From positions 1 through 18,828 of the forward strand of contig CAYJMF010000094.1 in the NCBI GenBank assembly GCA_964370855.1: 18,828 nucleotides of DNA. Direction: 5' to 3'. The position numbers and the translations under genes are program-made. The notes beneath the pieces were generated by a model, which saw nothing but the letters and a program-made list of their open reading frames with translations, was not told the DNA's origin and did not search any database. Shown piece by piece: positions 1 through 8,063 of this stretch; position 1 is the stretch's first letter, and each line of letters begins with the position of its first letter. Source of the stretch: JAKLKS01 sp964370855 (GTDB taxonomy: Bacteria; Planctomycetota; JAJSAM01; JAKLKS01).

Positions 1-170
1 ACTCGTTCCCGGACCCACGCGCCGGTAGGCGCGTAACTCCATCGGGGCAACCCACGCGATGCAGCGAGGAGCCCCGACGGAACTCCCGCCCCCTCGCAAA
101 GTTGGGTGCCCGCGAGGGGGGCCCTGATGTACAAAGGGGCCCCTCCGGAAGCACCCGCGGACCCCGAATC
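1..170 (+). other. Structured non-coding leader upstream of nuoA
   Basis: No convincing gene lies here. The stretch is dense with inverted repeats. A perfect 7-bp hairpin has arms 17-23 and 28-34 and a GGTA loop. A second stem pairs 42-48 with 71-77 and is extended by 39-40/79-80 across one A-C mismatch; its loop holds a small CGC/GCG stem (55-57/64-66). A third is a perfect 9-bp stem, 89-97 with 112-120. The 9-mer ACCCACGCG occurs twice (13-21 and 50-58). A 10-bp perfect palindrome AGGGGCCCCT sits at 135-144. I could not match these to a known riboswitch, tRNA, RNase P, SRP or tmRNA by eye. The region could be the nuo 5' leader, the tail of an upstream RNA gene, or an upstream terminator. 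No clear -35/-10 pair for nuo is visible. Confidence 0.45.
89..120 (+). terminator. Perfect 9-bp hairpin upstream of nuoA, possible terminator or leader stem
   Basis: CCCCCTCGC at 89-97 is the exact reverse complement of GCGAGGGGG at 112-120, with a 14-nt loop. No T-tract follows, so intrinsic termination is uncertain. It could end an upstream transcript or be part of the nuo leader fold. Confidence 0.3.
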
Positions 171-587
171 ATGCCCGAGACCGGCAGTCCCAATCCCTAT
201 CTCCCGATCCTGATCGTGGTCCTCGTCGCCGGGGGGCTCGCGACGGTGCTGCTGCTCGTCTCGACGGTGATCACCGGGCTGACCATGCGGGGCCGCCTGC
301 GGAGCCCCGTGAAGGAGACCCCCTACGAGTGCGGGCTCCCCATCCTGACCGACGCACACAACCGCTTCTCCGTGAAGTTCTACATCGTCGCCATGCTCTT
401 CATCCTGTTCGACATCGAGGTCGTCTTCCTCTACCCCTGGGCCGTGCTCTACGGGCGCGGGGACGCCGCCCGCGGGGGGATCTCCCTGGGGTTCCTTTTC
501 CTCGAACTTCTCGTGTTCGTCGCCATCCTGTTCCTCGGCTGGCTCTACGTCGTCCGCAAGGGGGTCCTCGAATGGCAGAGGGAGTAG
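171..587 (+). CDS. nuoA: NADH-quinone oxidoreductase subunit A
   Basis: This 138-residue membrane subunit lies at the heel of complex I, near the quinone site, and corresponds to mitochondrial ND3. Three transmembrane helices are visible, at about residues 11-34, 70-94 and 103-126. The TM1-TM2 loop contains the family motif ETPYECG with the conserved cysteine C54, and TM2 carries FDIE with D81 and E83. Length is normal for the family. The frame stays open upstream to a TTG at 102, but the ATG at 171 gives the usual short N-terminus before PYLPILI; no strong Shine-Dalgarno precedes either start. It is the first gene of a complete nuo operon, and its end overlaps nuoB by 16 nt. Confidence 0.95.
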   Translation: MPETGSPNPYLPILIVVLVAGGLATVLLLVSTVITGLTMRGRLRSPVKETPYECGLPILTDAHNRFSVKFYIVAMLFILFDIEVVFLYPWAVLYGRGDAARGGISLGFLFLELLVFVAILFLGWLYVVRKGVLEWQRE

Positions 588-1126
588 CCGGCGGGAGGCG
601 GGTGGCCCCGGTCCACGTGGGGGAGTTCCAGGAGGAGGGGGGCTTCGTCCTCACCTCCGTGGACTCCGTCATCAACTGGGCCCGCAAGAACTCCATCTGG
701 CCGCTGCCCCTCGGCCTCTCCTGCTGCGCCATCGAGTTCATGGCGACGGCGGCCTCCCGCTTCGACATGGCGCGGTTCGGCGCCGAGGTGGCCCGGTTCA
801 GCCCCCGCCAGGCCGACCTCATGCTCGTGGCCGGCACCCTCACCTACAAGATGGGGGAGGCCTGCCGCCGCCTCTACGACCAGATGGCGGAGCCGCGGTG
901 GGTCATCGCCATGGGGGCCTGCGCGGCCTCCGGCGGGATGTTCCGCTCCTATCCCGTGATGCAGGGCATCGACCACATCGTGCCCGTGGACTTCTACATC
1001 CCCGGCTGCCCCCCGAGGCCGGAGATGGTGCTCAACGCCCTCATCCAGCTGCAGGGCAAGATCGAGAAGGAGCGGCCGACCCGGCAGATCTTCCGCTCCC
1101 CGGCGGCCCCCGCGGGGACCGCCTAG
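572..1126 (+). CDS. nuoB: NADH-quinone oxidoreductase subunit B, holds cluster N2
   Basis: This 184-residue peripheral-arm subunit holds the terminal 4Fe-4S cluster N2, which passes electrons to quinone at the NuoB/NuoD interface. Four ligand cysteines are visible: the adjacent pair C51-C52 in LSCCAIEF, C117 in MGACAASGG and C146 in PGCPPRPE. The FDMARFG loop is also typical. The ATG at 572 lies inside the end of nuoA and has AAGGGGG 7 nt upstream. In-frame GTG codons at 602 and 620 are alternatives that would remove the overlap; residues before GGFVLTSVDSVINW are not conserved, so the start is less sure than the identity. Confidence 0.96.
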   Translation: MAEGVAGGRRVAPVHVGEFQEEGGFVLTSVDSVINWARKNSIWPLPLGLSCCAIEFMATAASRFDMARFGAEVARFSPRQADLMLVAGTLTYKMGEACRRLYDQMAEPRWVIAMGACAASGGMFRSYPVMQGIDHIVPVDFYIPGCPPRPEMVLNALIQLQGKIEKERPTRQIFRSPAAPAGTA

Positions 1127-1197
1127 GGCGGCCCGCCCCGCCCCCCGCGCGGTCCCACCGGACAGGAAGCCAGGAAACGGAGAGCACGGAGAAGGCC

Positions 1198-1761
1198 TTG
1201 ACCCAGGCGACGCCCCCGGCGACGGTGCAGCGGCTCCTCGACGCCTTCCCCGGGGAGGGGACGGCGGGGGAGTTCCGCGGCCAGTGGCGGGTGGACCTCC
1301 CGCGGGAGAGGATCCTCCCCGCCCTCCGCCTGCTGCGCGACGACCCGGAGCTCGCCTTCGACTTCCTCAACGACGTCACCTGCACCGACCACCCCGACGA
1401 GGAGCCGCGCTTCGGCGTGGTCTGGATCCTCACCTCCCTCTCCCGGGGGGAGCGGATCCGGCTCCGCACCCGCTGCCCCGAGGAGGATCCCGTGGTGCCC
1501 TCGGCGGTGCCGCTGTGGGCGGGGGCCAACTGGCTCGAGCGCGAGGCCTACGACATGTTCGGCGTGCGGTTCGAGGGCCACCCCGACCTCCGCCGCATCC
1601 TCATGCCCGCGGACTTCGACCGGTTCCCCCTCCGCAAGGAGTTCCCCATGGAGGGGGAGCGCAGCGACCGGGAGTGGGCCCGCTGGGTCATCGAGAGGGC
1701 CCGCCGCCCCGACGAGGCGGTGCCCGGGGCGGTCTTCGGCGGGCCGGGGGAGCCCTCGTGA
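1198..1761 (+). CDS. nuoC: NADH-quinone oxidoreductase subunit C
   Basis: This 187-residue 30-kDa subunit of the peripheral arm packs against NuoD and has no cofactor. The family signature is clear: WLEREAYDMFGVRFEGHPDL begins near residue 112, followed by RRILMP and FPLRKEFPMEGE. It is a separate gene, not fused to nuoD as in E. coli. I chose the TTG at 1198 because GGAG (1188-1191) sits 6 nt upstream; a GTG at 1225 is the other candidate. The 71-nt gap after nuoB is the largest inside the operon and shows no terminator. The stop overlaps the nuoD start as GTGA. Confidence 0.93.
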   Translation: MTQATPPATVQRLLDAFPGEGTAGEFRGQWRVDLPRERILPALRLLRDDPELAFDFLNDVTCTDHPDEEPRFGVVWILTSLSRGERIRLRTRCPEEDPVVPSAVPLWAGANWLEREAYDMFGVRFEGHPDLRRILMPADFDRFPLRKEFPMEGERSDREWARWVIERARRPDEAVPGAVFGGPGEPS

Positions 1762-2987
1762 GCGGCCCCCTCCCCGCGGTCAACCCCCTCTCCGTGCGCA
1801 CGGAGCGGTCCGTCGAGGACGGCGGCCGCATCTTCCTCAACATGGGGCCGTCCCACCCCTCGACCCACGGGGTGCTCCGCATCGTGCTGGAGCTCGACGG
1901 CGAGGTGGTCGTCCGCGCCGACCCGGACATCGGGTACCTGCACCGCGGCATGGAGAAGATCGCCGAGACCTACGGCTTCACGAAGTTCATCCCCTACACC
2001 GACCGGATGGACTACCTGGCGCCGGTGGCCAACAACATCGCCGTCTGCACCGCCGCCGAGGTCCTCATGGGGATCGAGATCCCCGAGCGGGCGAAGGCGA
2101 TCCGCGTCATCTGCGCCGAGCTCGGCCGCATCTCGAGCCACCTCCTCGGCCTCGGCGCCTTCGCCATGGACATCGGCGCCCTCACGGTCTTCCTCTACAC
2201 GTTCCGCGAGCGCGAGACCATCTACAACTTCATGGAGTCCCTGACGGGGGCGCGCTTCACCGTCTCCTACCCCCGGGTGGGCGGCCTCTCCCGGGACCTC
2301 CCCGAGGGCTGGGCCGAGGCGGTCCACGCCTTCGCGAAGGACCTCCCCGGCCGCATCGACCGCGACGTGGAGCGGCTCCTCTCCCGCAACAGGATCTGGA
2401 TCGGCCGCCTCGAGGGGGTGGCCGTCATCCCCCGGGAGGTGGCGATCTCCTACGGGCTCACGGGCCCGAACCTGCGGGGCTCCGGCGTCGCCTGGGACCT
2501 CCGCAAGGAGATGCCCTACTTCGGCTACGAGAACTACGAGTTCGACGTCCCCGTGGGCACGAAGGGGGACGCCTTCGACCGGTACCTCTGCCGCGTGGAG
2601 GAGATCAAGCAGTCCGCCATCATCATCCGCCAGGCCGTCGAGAAGCTGCCCGGCGGCCCCGTCGCCGTGGAGGACGGGAAGCACTTCCTCCCGAAGAAGG
2701 ACAGGGTCATGACGCGGATGGAGGAGCTCATCCACCAGTTCATGATCGTCACCGAGGGGCCGAAGGCCCCCGTCGGCGAGATCTACTGGGCCCACGAGAA
2801 CCCCAAGGGGGAGCTCGGCTTCTACATCGTCGGCGACGGGACCACCCGGCCCTACCGGCTCCGGATGCGGGCCCCGTCCTTCGTGAACCTCTCGATCCTG
2901 CCCTGGCTGCTGCCGGGGAACATGCTGAGCGACGTCGTGGCCTCGCTGGCGTCGCTGGACTTCGTGATGGGGGAGTGCGACCGGTGA
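1758..2987 (+). CDS. nuoD: NADH-quinone oxidoreductase subunit D, quinone-binding subunit
   Basis: This 409-residue 49-kDa subunit is related to the large subunit of NiFe hydrogenases and forms most of the quinone-binding pocket. Visible motifs are MGPSHPSTHGVLR near residue 29, HRGMEKIAE, YTDRMDYL, AELGRISSHLL and WDLRKEMPYFGYENYEFDV. The C-terminus ends in DFVMGECDR, as usual for the family. The pocket histidine (H37 in the THG motif) and tyrosine (Y86 in DRMDY) correspond to Thermus Nqo4 His38 and Tyr87. The GTG start at 1758 overlaps the nuoC stop by 4 nt (GTGA), which implies translational coupling, and the same arrangement leads into nuoE. Length is typical. Confidence 0.97.
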   Translation: MSGPLPAVNPLSVRTERSVEDGGRIFLNMGPSHPSTHGVLRIVLELDGEVVVRADPDIGYLHRGMEKIAETYGFTKFIPYTDRMDYLAPVANNIAVCTAAEVLMGIEIPERAKAIRVICAELGRISSHLLGLGAFAMDIGALTVFLYTFRERETIYNFMESLTGARFTVSYPRVGGLSRDLPEGWAEAVHAFAKDLPGRIDRDVERLLSRNRIWIGRLEGVAVIPREVAISYGLTGPNLRGSGVAWDLRKEMPYFGYENYEFDVPVGTKGDAFDRYLCRVEEIKQSAIIIRQAVEKLPGGPVAVEDGKHFLPKKDRVMTRMEELIHQFMIVTEGPKAPVGEIYWAHENPKGELGFYIVGDGTTRPYRLRMRAPSFVNLSILPWLLPGNMLSDVVASLASLDFVMGECDR

Positions 2988-3487
2988 GCGCGAACGAGCC
3001 GGCGAAGCCCGCCCCCGCCAACCCCTTCCCCGCGCCGCTCGGGCCGGAGCTGGACCGCATCGTGGCCCGGTACCCGAAGCGGGCGGCGGCCATGCTCCCC
3101 GTGCTGACGCGGCTCCAGGCCGCCCGGGGCTTCCTCTCCGAGGGGACCGTGGAGGAGGTCGCGGCCTACCTCGGCGTCCCGCCGGCCCACGTGCACGGCG
3201 TCGTCTCCTTCTACTCCATGTACGACCGCGCCCCCGTGGGGAGGCACAAGCTCTACGTCTGCCGCACCCTCTCCTGCCGCCTGCGCGGGGCGGAGGAGGT
3301 GATCCGCTCCCTCGAGACGGAGCTCGGCGTGGCGCGGGGCGGGACCACCGCCGACGGCCGCGTGACCCTGGTCCCCTTCGAGTGCCTCGGGCTCTGCGAG
3401 ATGGCGCCCTGCGCCATCTCGGGGGAGAGGCGCTGGGGGAACCTCGACGCCGCGGGGGTGAAGAGGATGCTGGAGGAGCTCCGGTGA
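2984..3487 (+). CDS. nuoE: NADH-quinone oxidoreductase subunit E, 2Fe-2S cluster N1a
   Basis: This 167-residue thioredoxin-fold subunit of the NADH-input module carries the 2Fe-2S cluster N1a beside the flavin. The four ligands are C93 and C98 (C-x4-C in VCRTLSC) and C134 and C138 (C-x3-C in ECLGLC), followed by the family MAPC. The helical N-terminal domain with VHGVVSFYSMY is also typical. The first 20 residues are Pro/Ala-rich and probably disordered. The GTG start at 2984 overlaps the nuoD stop (GTGA). Its presence with nuoF and nuoG supports NADH as the electron donor. Confidence 0.96.
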   Translation: MSANEPAKPAPANPFPAPLGPELDRIVARYPKRAAAMLPVLTRLQAARGFLSEGTVEEVAAYLGVPPAHVHGVVSFYSMYDRAPVGRHKLYVCRTLSCRLRGAEEVIRSLETELGVARGGTTADGRVTLVPFECLGLCEMAPCAISGERRWGNLDAAGVKRMLEELR

Positions 3488-4812
3488 GCCCCCCCCTCCC
3501 CGGGCCGGGCCTCGCGGCGGAGAAGCGCGTCCTCCTCGAGGGCGTGGGCGTCCGGGACGTGAAGTCCCTCGCGGGCTACCGGTCCCGGCGCGGCTACGAG
3601 GGGCTGAAGCGGGCGCTGGCGATGGCGCCCGGCGAGATCACCGCCGAGGTCCAGAAGGCCAACGTCCGCGGACGCGGCGGGGCCGGCTTCCCCGCGGGCC
3701 GCAAGTGGGGCTTCGTGCCGAAGGGCACGGGGAAGCCGGTCTACCTCGCCTGCAACGCCGACGAGTCGGAGCCGGGCACCTTCAAGGACCGCCAGATCAT
3801 GGAGTTCGTTCCCCACCTCCTGATCGAGGGCTGCCTCGTCGCCTGCCGCGCCATCGGGGCGAAGGTCGGCTACATCTACGTGCGCGGCGAGTACCCCCTC
3901 TCCATCCGCGCCCTGGAGCAGGCCCTCGAGGAGGCCCGCGCGGCGAACCTCGTGGGGAAGGGGATCCTCGGGTCGGACTTCGACTGCGACCTCTGGGTCC
4001 ACAACGGGGCCGGTGCCTACATCTGCGGCGAGGAGACGGGCCTGCTCTCCTCCCTGGAGGGGGGACGCGGCTACCCCCGCATCAAGCCCCCCTTCCCCGC
4101 CGTGGAGGGGCTCTGGGGCTGCCCGACCATCATCAACAACGTCGAGACCCTGGCCTGCGCGGCCATCGTGATGCGCGACGGCGCCGACGCCTTCCTGAAG
4201 ATGGGGACGGCGGACACCCCGGGCACCCGCATCTACGGCGTGTCGGGGCACGTGGAGCGGCCGGGCTGGTTCGAGTTCGAGACCTCCGTCTCCCTCTGCC
4301 GGGTCATCGACGCCGCCGGCGGCGTCTGGAAGGGACGGAAGCTCAAGGCCGTCATCCCCGGCGGCTCCTCGGTGCCCGTGCTCCGGGCCGACGAGATCGA
4401 CGTGGCCTGCGACTTCGGCTCCATCGCGAAGGCCGGCTCCCTCATGGGATCCGCGGGCGTCATCGTCATGGACGAGACCACCTGCATGGTGGACGCGCTC
4501 CTGAACCTCATGGAGTTCTACCACCACGAATCCTGCGGACAGTGCACCCCCTGCCGCGAGGGGACGGGGTGGCTGGAGAAGCTCGTCCGCCGGATCGAGG
4601 ACGGCGCGGGGCGCCCCGGCGACGTGGATCTCCTCGCGAGCGTCGCGGAGACCGTGGGCGGGGCCGCCGCGGGGAAGACCATCTGCTTCCTCGCCGACTC
4701 CGCCGTGATGCCGACGCGCTCCTTCGTCCTCAAGTTCCGCGACGAGTTCGAGGCCCACGTGAGGGAGCGGCGCTGCCCCTTCAAGAAGGCGACGGCACAT
4801 GCCCAGGCTTGA
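3484..4812 (+). CDS. nuoF: NADH-quinone oxidoreductase subunit F, NADH- and FMN-binding
   Basis: This 442-residue subunit is the NADH dehydrogenase itself. It binds FMN, accepts hydride from NADH and holds 4Fe-4S cluster N3. The flavin glycine-rich loop GRGGAGFPAGRKWGF starts at residue 63. NADESEPGTFKDR and the nucleotide-site motif GAGAYICGEETGLLSSLEG follow. N3 ligands are C351, C354 and C357 in ESCGQCTPCREG and C401 in TICFLAD. The GTG start overlaps the nuoE stop (GTGA), and the 3' end overlaps nuoG by 14 nt. Length matches the family. Confidence 0.97.
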   Translation: MSPPLPGPGLAAEKRVLLEGVGVRDVKSLAGYRSRRGYEGLKRALAMAPGEITAEVQKANVRGRGGAGFPAGRKWGFVPKGTGKPVYLACNADESEPGTFKDRQIMEFVPHLLIEGCLVACRAIGAKVGYIYVRGEYPLSIRALEQALEEARAANLVGKGILGSDFDCDLWVHNGAGAYICGEETGLLSSLEGGRGYPRIKPPFPAVEGLWGCPTIINNVETLACAAIVMRDGADAFLKMGTADTPGTRIYGVSGHVERPGWFEFETSVSLCRVIDAAGGVWKGRKLKAVIPGGSSVPVLRADEIDVACDFGSIAKAGSLMGSAGVIVMDETTCMVDALLNLMEFYHHESCGQCTPCREGTGWLEKLVRRIEDGAGRPGDVDLLASVAETVGGAAAGKTICFLADSAVMPTRSFVLKFRDEFEAHVRERRCPFKKATAHAQA

Positions 4813-6415
4813 GATCGACGGCACCGAGATCGAGGTCGCGAAGGGCACCACGGTGCTCGAGGCGACGCGCCTCCTGAAGAAGGACGTGCCGCACTACTGC
4901 TGGCACCCGGGGCTCTCCGTGGCCGGCAACTGCCGCATCTGCCTCGTCGAGGTGGAGGGGATGCGGGGCGTGCAGATCTCCTGCAACCTCCCCGCCGCCG
5001 ACGGGATGAAGGTGAGGACCCAGTCCGAGCTGGCGAAGAAGTCCCGCGCCGACGTGATGGAGCTGCTCCTCATCAACCACCCCCTGGACTGCCCCATCTG
5101 CGATCAGGCGGGGGAGTGCAAGCTGCAGGAGTACTCCTTCGAGATCGGCAGCGGCTCCTCCCGGTTCGACGTCCCCAAGAACCACAAGCGCAAGGCCGTG
5201 GAGTTCTCCGACCGCGTGGTCTTCGACGCCGAGCGGTGCATCGTCTGCACCCGCTGCGTGCGCTTCACGGAGGAGATCACCGGCACCGGCGACCTCACCG
5301 TCGTGGAGCGGGGCGACCGGAGCGAGATCGACACGGCGCCGGGGAGGTCGCTGACGGGCAACTACCAGATGAACGTCATCGACATCTGCCCCGTGGGGGC
5401 CCTGACCTCGGCGGACTTCCGGTTCCGCTCCCGCGTCTGGTTCATGGAGCAGAAGAGGACCGTGTGCACCTCCTGCTCCCGGGGCTGCAACGTGATCGCG
5501 GGGACGCGCTGGAACCGGGTGCTGCGCCTCGTGCCCGCGGAGAACGCGGAGGTCAACCGCTGGTGGATGTGCGACCGCGGCCGCCTCGACATCCGGGACA
5601 CGGCCGCGGAGGACCGGCTCGTCTCGGCCCGCATCCTCCGGGACGGGAAGCCCTCGGACTGCCTCCCGGGGGAGGCCATGGCCGCCCTCGCCGGGGCGCT
5701 CCGCGACGCGAGGGCCGAGGGGGGGGCGGGGCTATTCGGCCTCGTCTCCGCCCGCCTCACGACGGAGGAGGCGTGGCTCGCCCGCCGCCTCCTCCGGGAC
5801 TTCGCCGGCTCCCCGAACCTCGACGTCAAGCCCCGCGCCGGGGAGGCCGACGATTTCCTCGAGACCGCGGATCGCAACCCCAACACCGCCGGCGCCCGCG
5901 CCGCGGGCATCGCGCCGGCGGCGGGGGGCTTCGGCCTCGACGGGCTCGCCGCCGCCGCCGCCGCGGGGACGGTCAAGTGGGCGATCCTCGTCGGGGAGGA
6001 CCTCGACGACAGGCCCGCCGACCTCGCGGCCCTCTCCCGGATCCCCTTCGTGGCCTTCATCGGGGCCCGGGAGTGCGCGACCGCCGCCCGGGCCGTGGTC
6101 GTGCTCCCCGGGGCGACATGGGCGGAGAAGGACGGCGTCCTCGTCAACGGGGACGGGCGGGCGCAGCGGATCCGGTCCCTCGTCCGCTGCCCCGGGGACG
6201 CGCGGCCGGAGTCGCGCCACCTCCTCGATCTCCTGGCCGCGGTCGGCGCCCCCGGCGCCCCCCCGGCGGACGTGTCCCCGGCCGCCCTCTTCAAGGCCAT
6301 GGCGGCGGATGTCCCGGGCTTCGCCGGCCTCTCGCTCGCGGCCCTCGGCGATCTCGGGGCCCCCCTCGCGGGCCGCACCGGCACGTCGAGGATCGGCGGG
6401 GGGGTCGAGGTTTGA
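4799..6415 (+). CDS. nuoG: NADH-quinone oxidoreductase subunit G, compact form with N7 cluster
   Basis: This 538-residue subunit carries the middle of the electron wire. Clusters readable from the sequence are the 2Fe-2S N1b (C34, C45, C48, C62), the His-ligated 4Fe-4S N5 (H94, C98, C101, C107), the 4Fe-4S N4 (C147, C150, C153, C197) and a further set C223, C226, C230, C258 spaced CxxCxxxC-x27-C. That spacing is the signature of the off-path cluster N7 known from E. coli and Thermus. The molybdopterin-oxidoreductase-like C-terminal domain is much shorter than in those species (about 780-910 residues in total) but keeps ATWAEKDGVLVNGDGRAQR near its end. The ATG at 4799 lies inside nuoF, and the stop overlaps the nuoH TTG. 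Confidence 0.94.
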   Translation: MPRLEIDGTEIEVAKGTTVLEATRLLKKDVPHYCWHPGLSVAGNCRICLVEVEGMRGVQISCNLPAADGMKVRTQSELAKKSRADVMELLLINHPLDCPICDQAGECKLQEYSFEIGSGSSRFDVPKNHKRKAVEFSDRVVFDAERCIVCTRCVRFTEEITGTGDLTVVERGDRSEIDTAPGRSLTGNYQMNVIDICPVGALTSADFRFRSRVWFMEQKRTVCTSCSRGCNVIAGTRWNRVLRLVPAENAEVNRWWMCDRGRLDIRDTAAEDRLVSARILRDGKPSDCLPGEAMAALAGALRDARAEGGAGLFGLVSARLTTEEAWLARRLLRDFAGSPNLDVKPRAGEADDFLETADRNPNTAGARAAGIAPAAGGFGLDGLAAAAAAGTVKWAILVGEDLDDRPADLAALSRIPFVAFIGARECATAARAVVVLPGATWAEKDGVLVNGDGRAQRIRSLVRCPGDARPESRHLLDLLAAVGAPGAPPADVSPAALFKAMAADVPGFAGLSLAALGDLGAPLAGRTGTSRIGGGVEV

Positions 6416-7479
6416 CGACCTGGCCCTCCTGGCAGCCCGAGCTCCTCTCCTTCCTGCCCGGCTGGGCGTGGAAGGTGCTCTGCATCGCCCTCGTCCTGCA
6501 GATCCCGCCCATCCTCGTGAGCCTGCTGGTCTGGGTGGAGCGGCGCCTGTCGGCGGTGATCCAGGACCGGGTCGGGCCCAACCGGGTCGGGCCCTTCGGC
6601 CTGCTCCAGTCCGTGGCGGACCTCGTGAAGTTCGTCTTCAAGGAGGACGTGGTCCCGGGGCAGGTGAACCGGGTCCTCTACTCCGTGGCCCCGGCGCTGG
6701 CCATGGTGCCCGGCCTCGTGACCTTCGCGCTCCTGCCCTTCGCGGAGCGGTTCATGGTCTCGGACCTCGACTCCGGCCTCCTCGTCCTCTTCGCCATCTC
6801 CTCCCTCGCGGTCTACGGCATCCAGATCGGGGGCTGGGCGAGCAACAGCAAGTACTCCCTCATCGGGGGGATCCGCGCCAGCGCCCAGATCATCTCCTAC
6901 GAGCTGACCCTCGGCATGGGGGCCCTCGTCGTCGTCCTCTTCGCGGGGAGCCTGAACCTCAAGGAGATCGTCGCCTGGCAGTCGGAGACCTGGTTCCTCT
7001 TCGTCCCGCGGTGGACCGTGTTCCTGTTCCCCGGCGGCACGCTGGCCTTCGTCATCTTCATCACCTCGGCCTTCGCCGAGACCAACCGCCTCCCCTTCGA
7101 CATGCCCGAGGCGGAATCGGAGCTCGCCGCCGGGTACCACACCGAGTACTCGTCCATGAAGTTCGCCCTCTTCTTCCTCGGCGAGTACGCGGCGATGATC
7201 GTGATGAGCGGCCTCATGACGACCCTCTTCTTCGGCGGGTGGTCGCTCTTCGGCCTCGAGAGGGTCGCCGAGGGGACCCTGACCCAGACCCTGATCCAGA
7301 CGGGCATCTGGTGGGGGAAGACGCTGTGCTTCCTCGTCCTCTTCATCTGGGTCCGCTGGACCCTGCCCCGCTTCCGGTACGACCAGCTCATGCGGCTCGG
7401 CTGGAAGATCTTCCTCCCCCTCTCCCTCGCCAACCTGCTCGTGGCGGCGGGGATGAGGGCCATCGGAATGGGAAGGTGA
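6412..7479 (+). CDS. nuoH: NADH-quinone oxidoreductase subunit H, membrane anchor at quinone site
   Basis: This 355-residue membrane protein (ND1 homologue) joins the peripheral arm to the membrane arm and forms the membrane side of the quinone channel. About eight hydrophobic helices are visible. Family motifs are WVERRLSAVIQDRVGPNRVG (from residue 41, with E43 and R44), GLLQSVADLVKF, and ETNRLPFDMPEAESELAAGY from residue 223, whose acidic residues line the channel. The start is a TTG at 6412 whose last two bases begin the nuoG TGA stop (TTGA), with GAGG just upstream; no ATG exists before the first conserved motif. Length is typical. Confidence 0.95.
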   Translation: MTTWPSWQPELLSFLPGWAWKVLCIALVLQIPPILVSLLVWVERRLSAVIQDRVGPNRVGPFGLLQSVADLVKFVFKEDVVPGQVNRVLYSVAPALAMVPGLVTFALLPFAERFMVSDLDSGLLVLFAISSLAVYGIQIGGWASNSKYSLIGGIRASAQIISYELTLGMGALVVVLFAGSLNLKEIVAWQSETWFLFVPRWTVFLFPGGTLAFVIFITSAFAETNRLPFDMPEAESELAAGYHTEYSSMKFALFFLGEYAAMIVMSGLMTTLFFGGWSLFGLERVAEGTLTQTLIQTGIWWGKTLCFLVLFIWVRWTLPRFRYDQLMRLGWKIFLPLSLANLLVAAGMRAIGMGR

Positions 7480-7483
7480 GGCC

Positions 7484-8035
7484 ATGACGGCGAAGCCCGG
7501 GTACAGGACGGTGGAGCGGCCGGCCCTCACGCTGGGGGAACGGCTGGTCTTCCCGGCCATCCTCAAGGGGATGGCCATCACCGCCTCCCACATCTTCGAG
7601 AAGAAGACGACCATGCAGTACCCGGAGGAGAAGTGGACGCTTCCGGAGTACTACCGGGGCGTCCCCTCCCTCGTGATGGACGACGAGAACCGCGAGAAGT
7701 GCGTGGCCTGCTCGCTCTGCGAGTTCGTCTGCCCGCCGCGGGCCATCACCATCGTCCCGGAGGAGCGCCCCGGCGGCGGTCGCGAGGAGAAGCAGCCGAA
7801 GGTCTTCGACATCGACATGCTCCGGTGCATCTTCTGCGGCTACTGCGAGGAGGTCTGCCCGGAGGAGGCCATCTTCATGTCGAAGGAGTACGAGATCGTG
7901 GGGCAGTCCCGCGAGGAGATGATCTTCCCGAAGGAGAAGCTCTACGCGATCGGGGGGGCCCGGAAGGACCCCCACAAGAAGTGGAGGAACGCCGACGAGG
8001 AGGAGCGGAGGCAGAAGGAAGGGCACGGGCACTAG
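7484..8035 (+). CDS. nuoI: NADH-quinone oxidoreductase subunit I, clusters N6a and N6b
   Basis: This 183-residue ferredoxin-like subunit passes electrons to N2 through two 4Fe-4S clusters. The two Cys motifs are CVACSLCEFVCP (C73, C76, C79, C83) and CIFCGYCEEVCP (C115, C118, C121, C125), each with the usual CxxCxxCxxxCP spacing. The N-terminal amphipathic stretch probably lies on the membrane next to NuoH. The C-terminal tail is strongly charged (Glu/Lys/Arg). The ATG at 7484 follows GGAAGG/GAGG and lies 4 nt after nuoH. Confidence 0.96.
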   Translation: MTAKPGYRTVERPALTLGERLVFPAILKGMAITASHIFEKKTTMQYPEEKWTLPEYYRGVPSLVMDDENREKCVACSLCEFVCPPRAITIVPEERPGGGREEKQPKVFDIDMLRCIFCGYCEEVCPEEAIFMSKEYEIVGQSREEMIFPKEKLYAIGGARKDPHKKWRNADEEERRQKEGHGH

Positions 8036-8063
8036 GCGGTCGGGGCGCGAAGGAAGGGCGAAC

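Noticed and set aside
102..170. Longer nuoA with a TTG start at 102
   Set aside because: The extra 23 residues are Gly/Pro/Arg-rich, overlap the hairpin at 89-120 and are not part of the family. The ATG at 171 fits NuoA length.
1284..1757. Open upstream extension of nuoD within nuoC, and similar long extensions of nuoH, nuoK and nuoN
   Set aside because: Homology begins only at the overlapping GTG, TTG or ATG starts. The upstream parts are Arg/Pro-rich shadows of the preceding gene.
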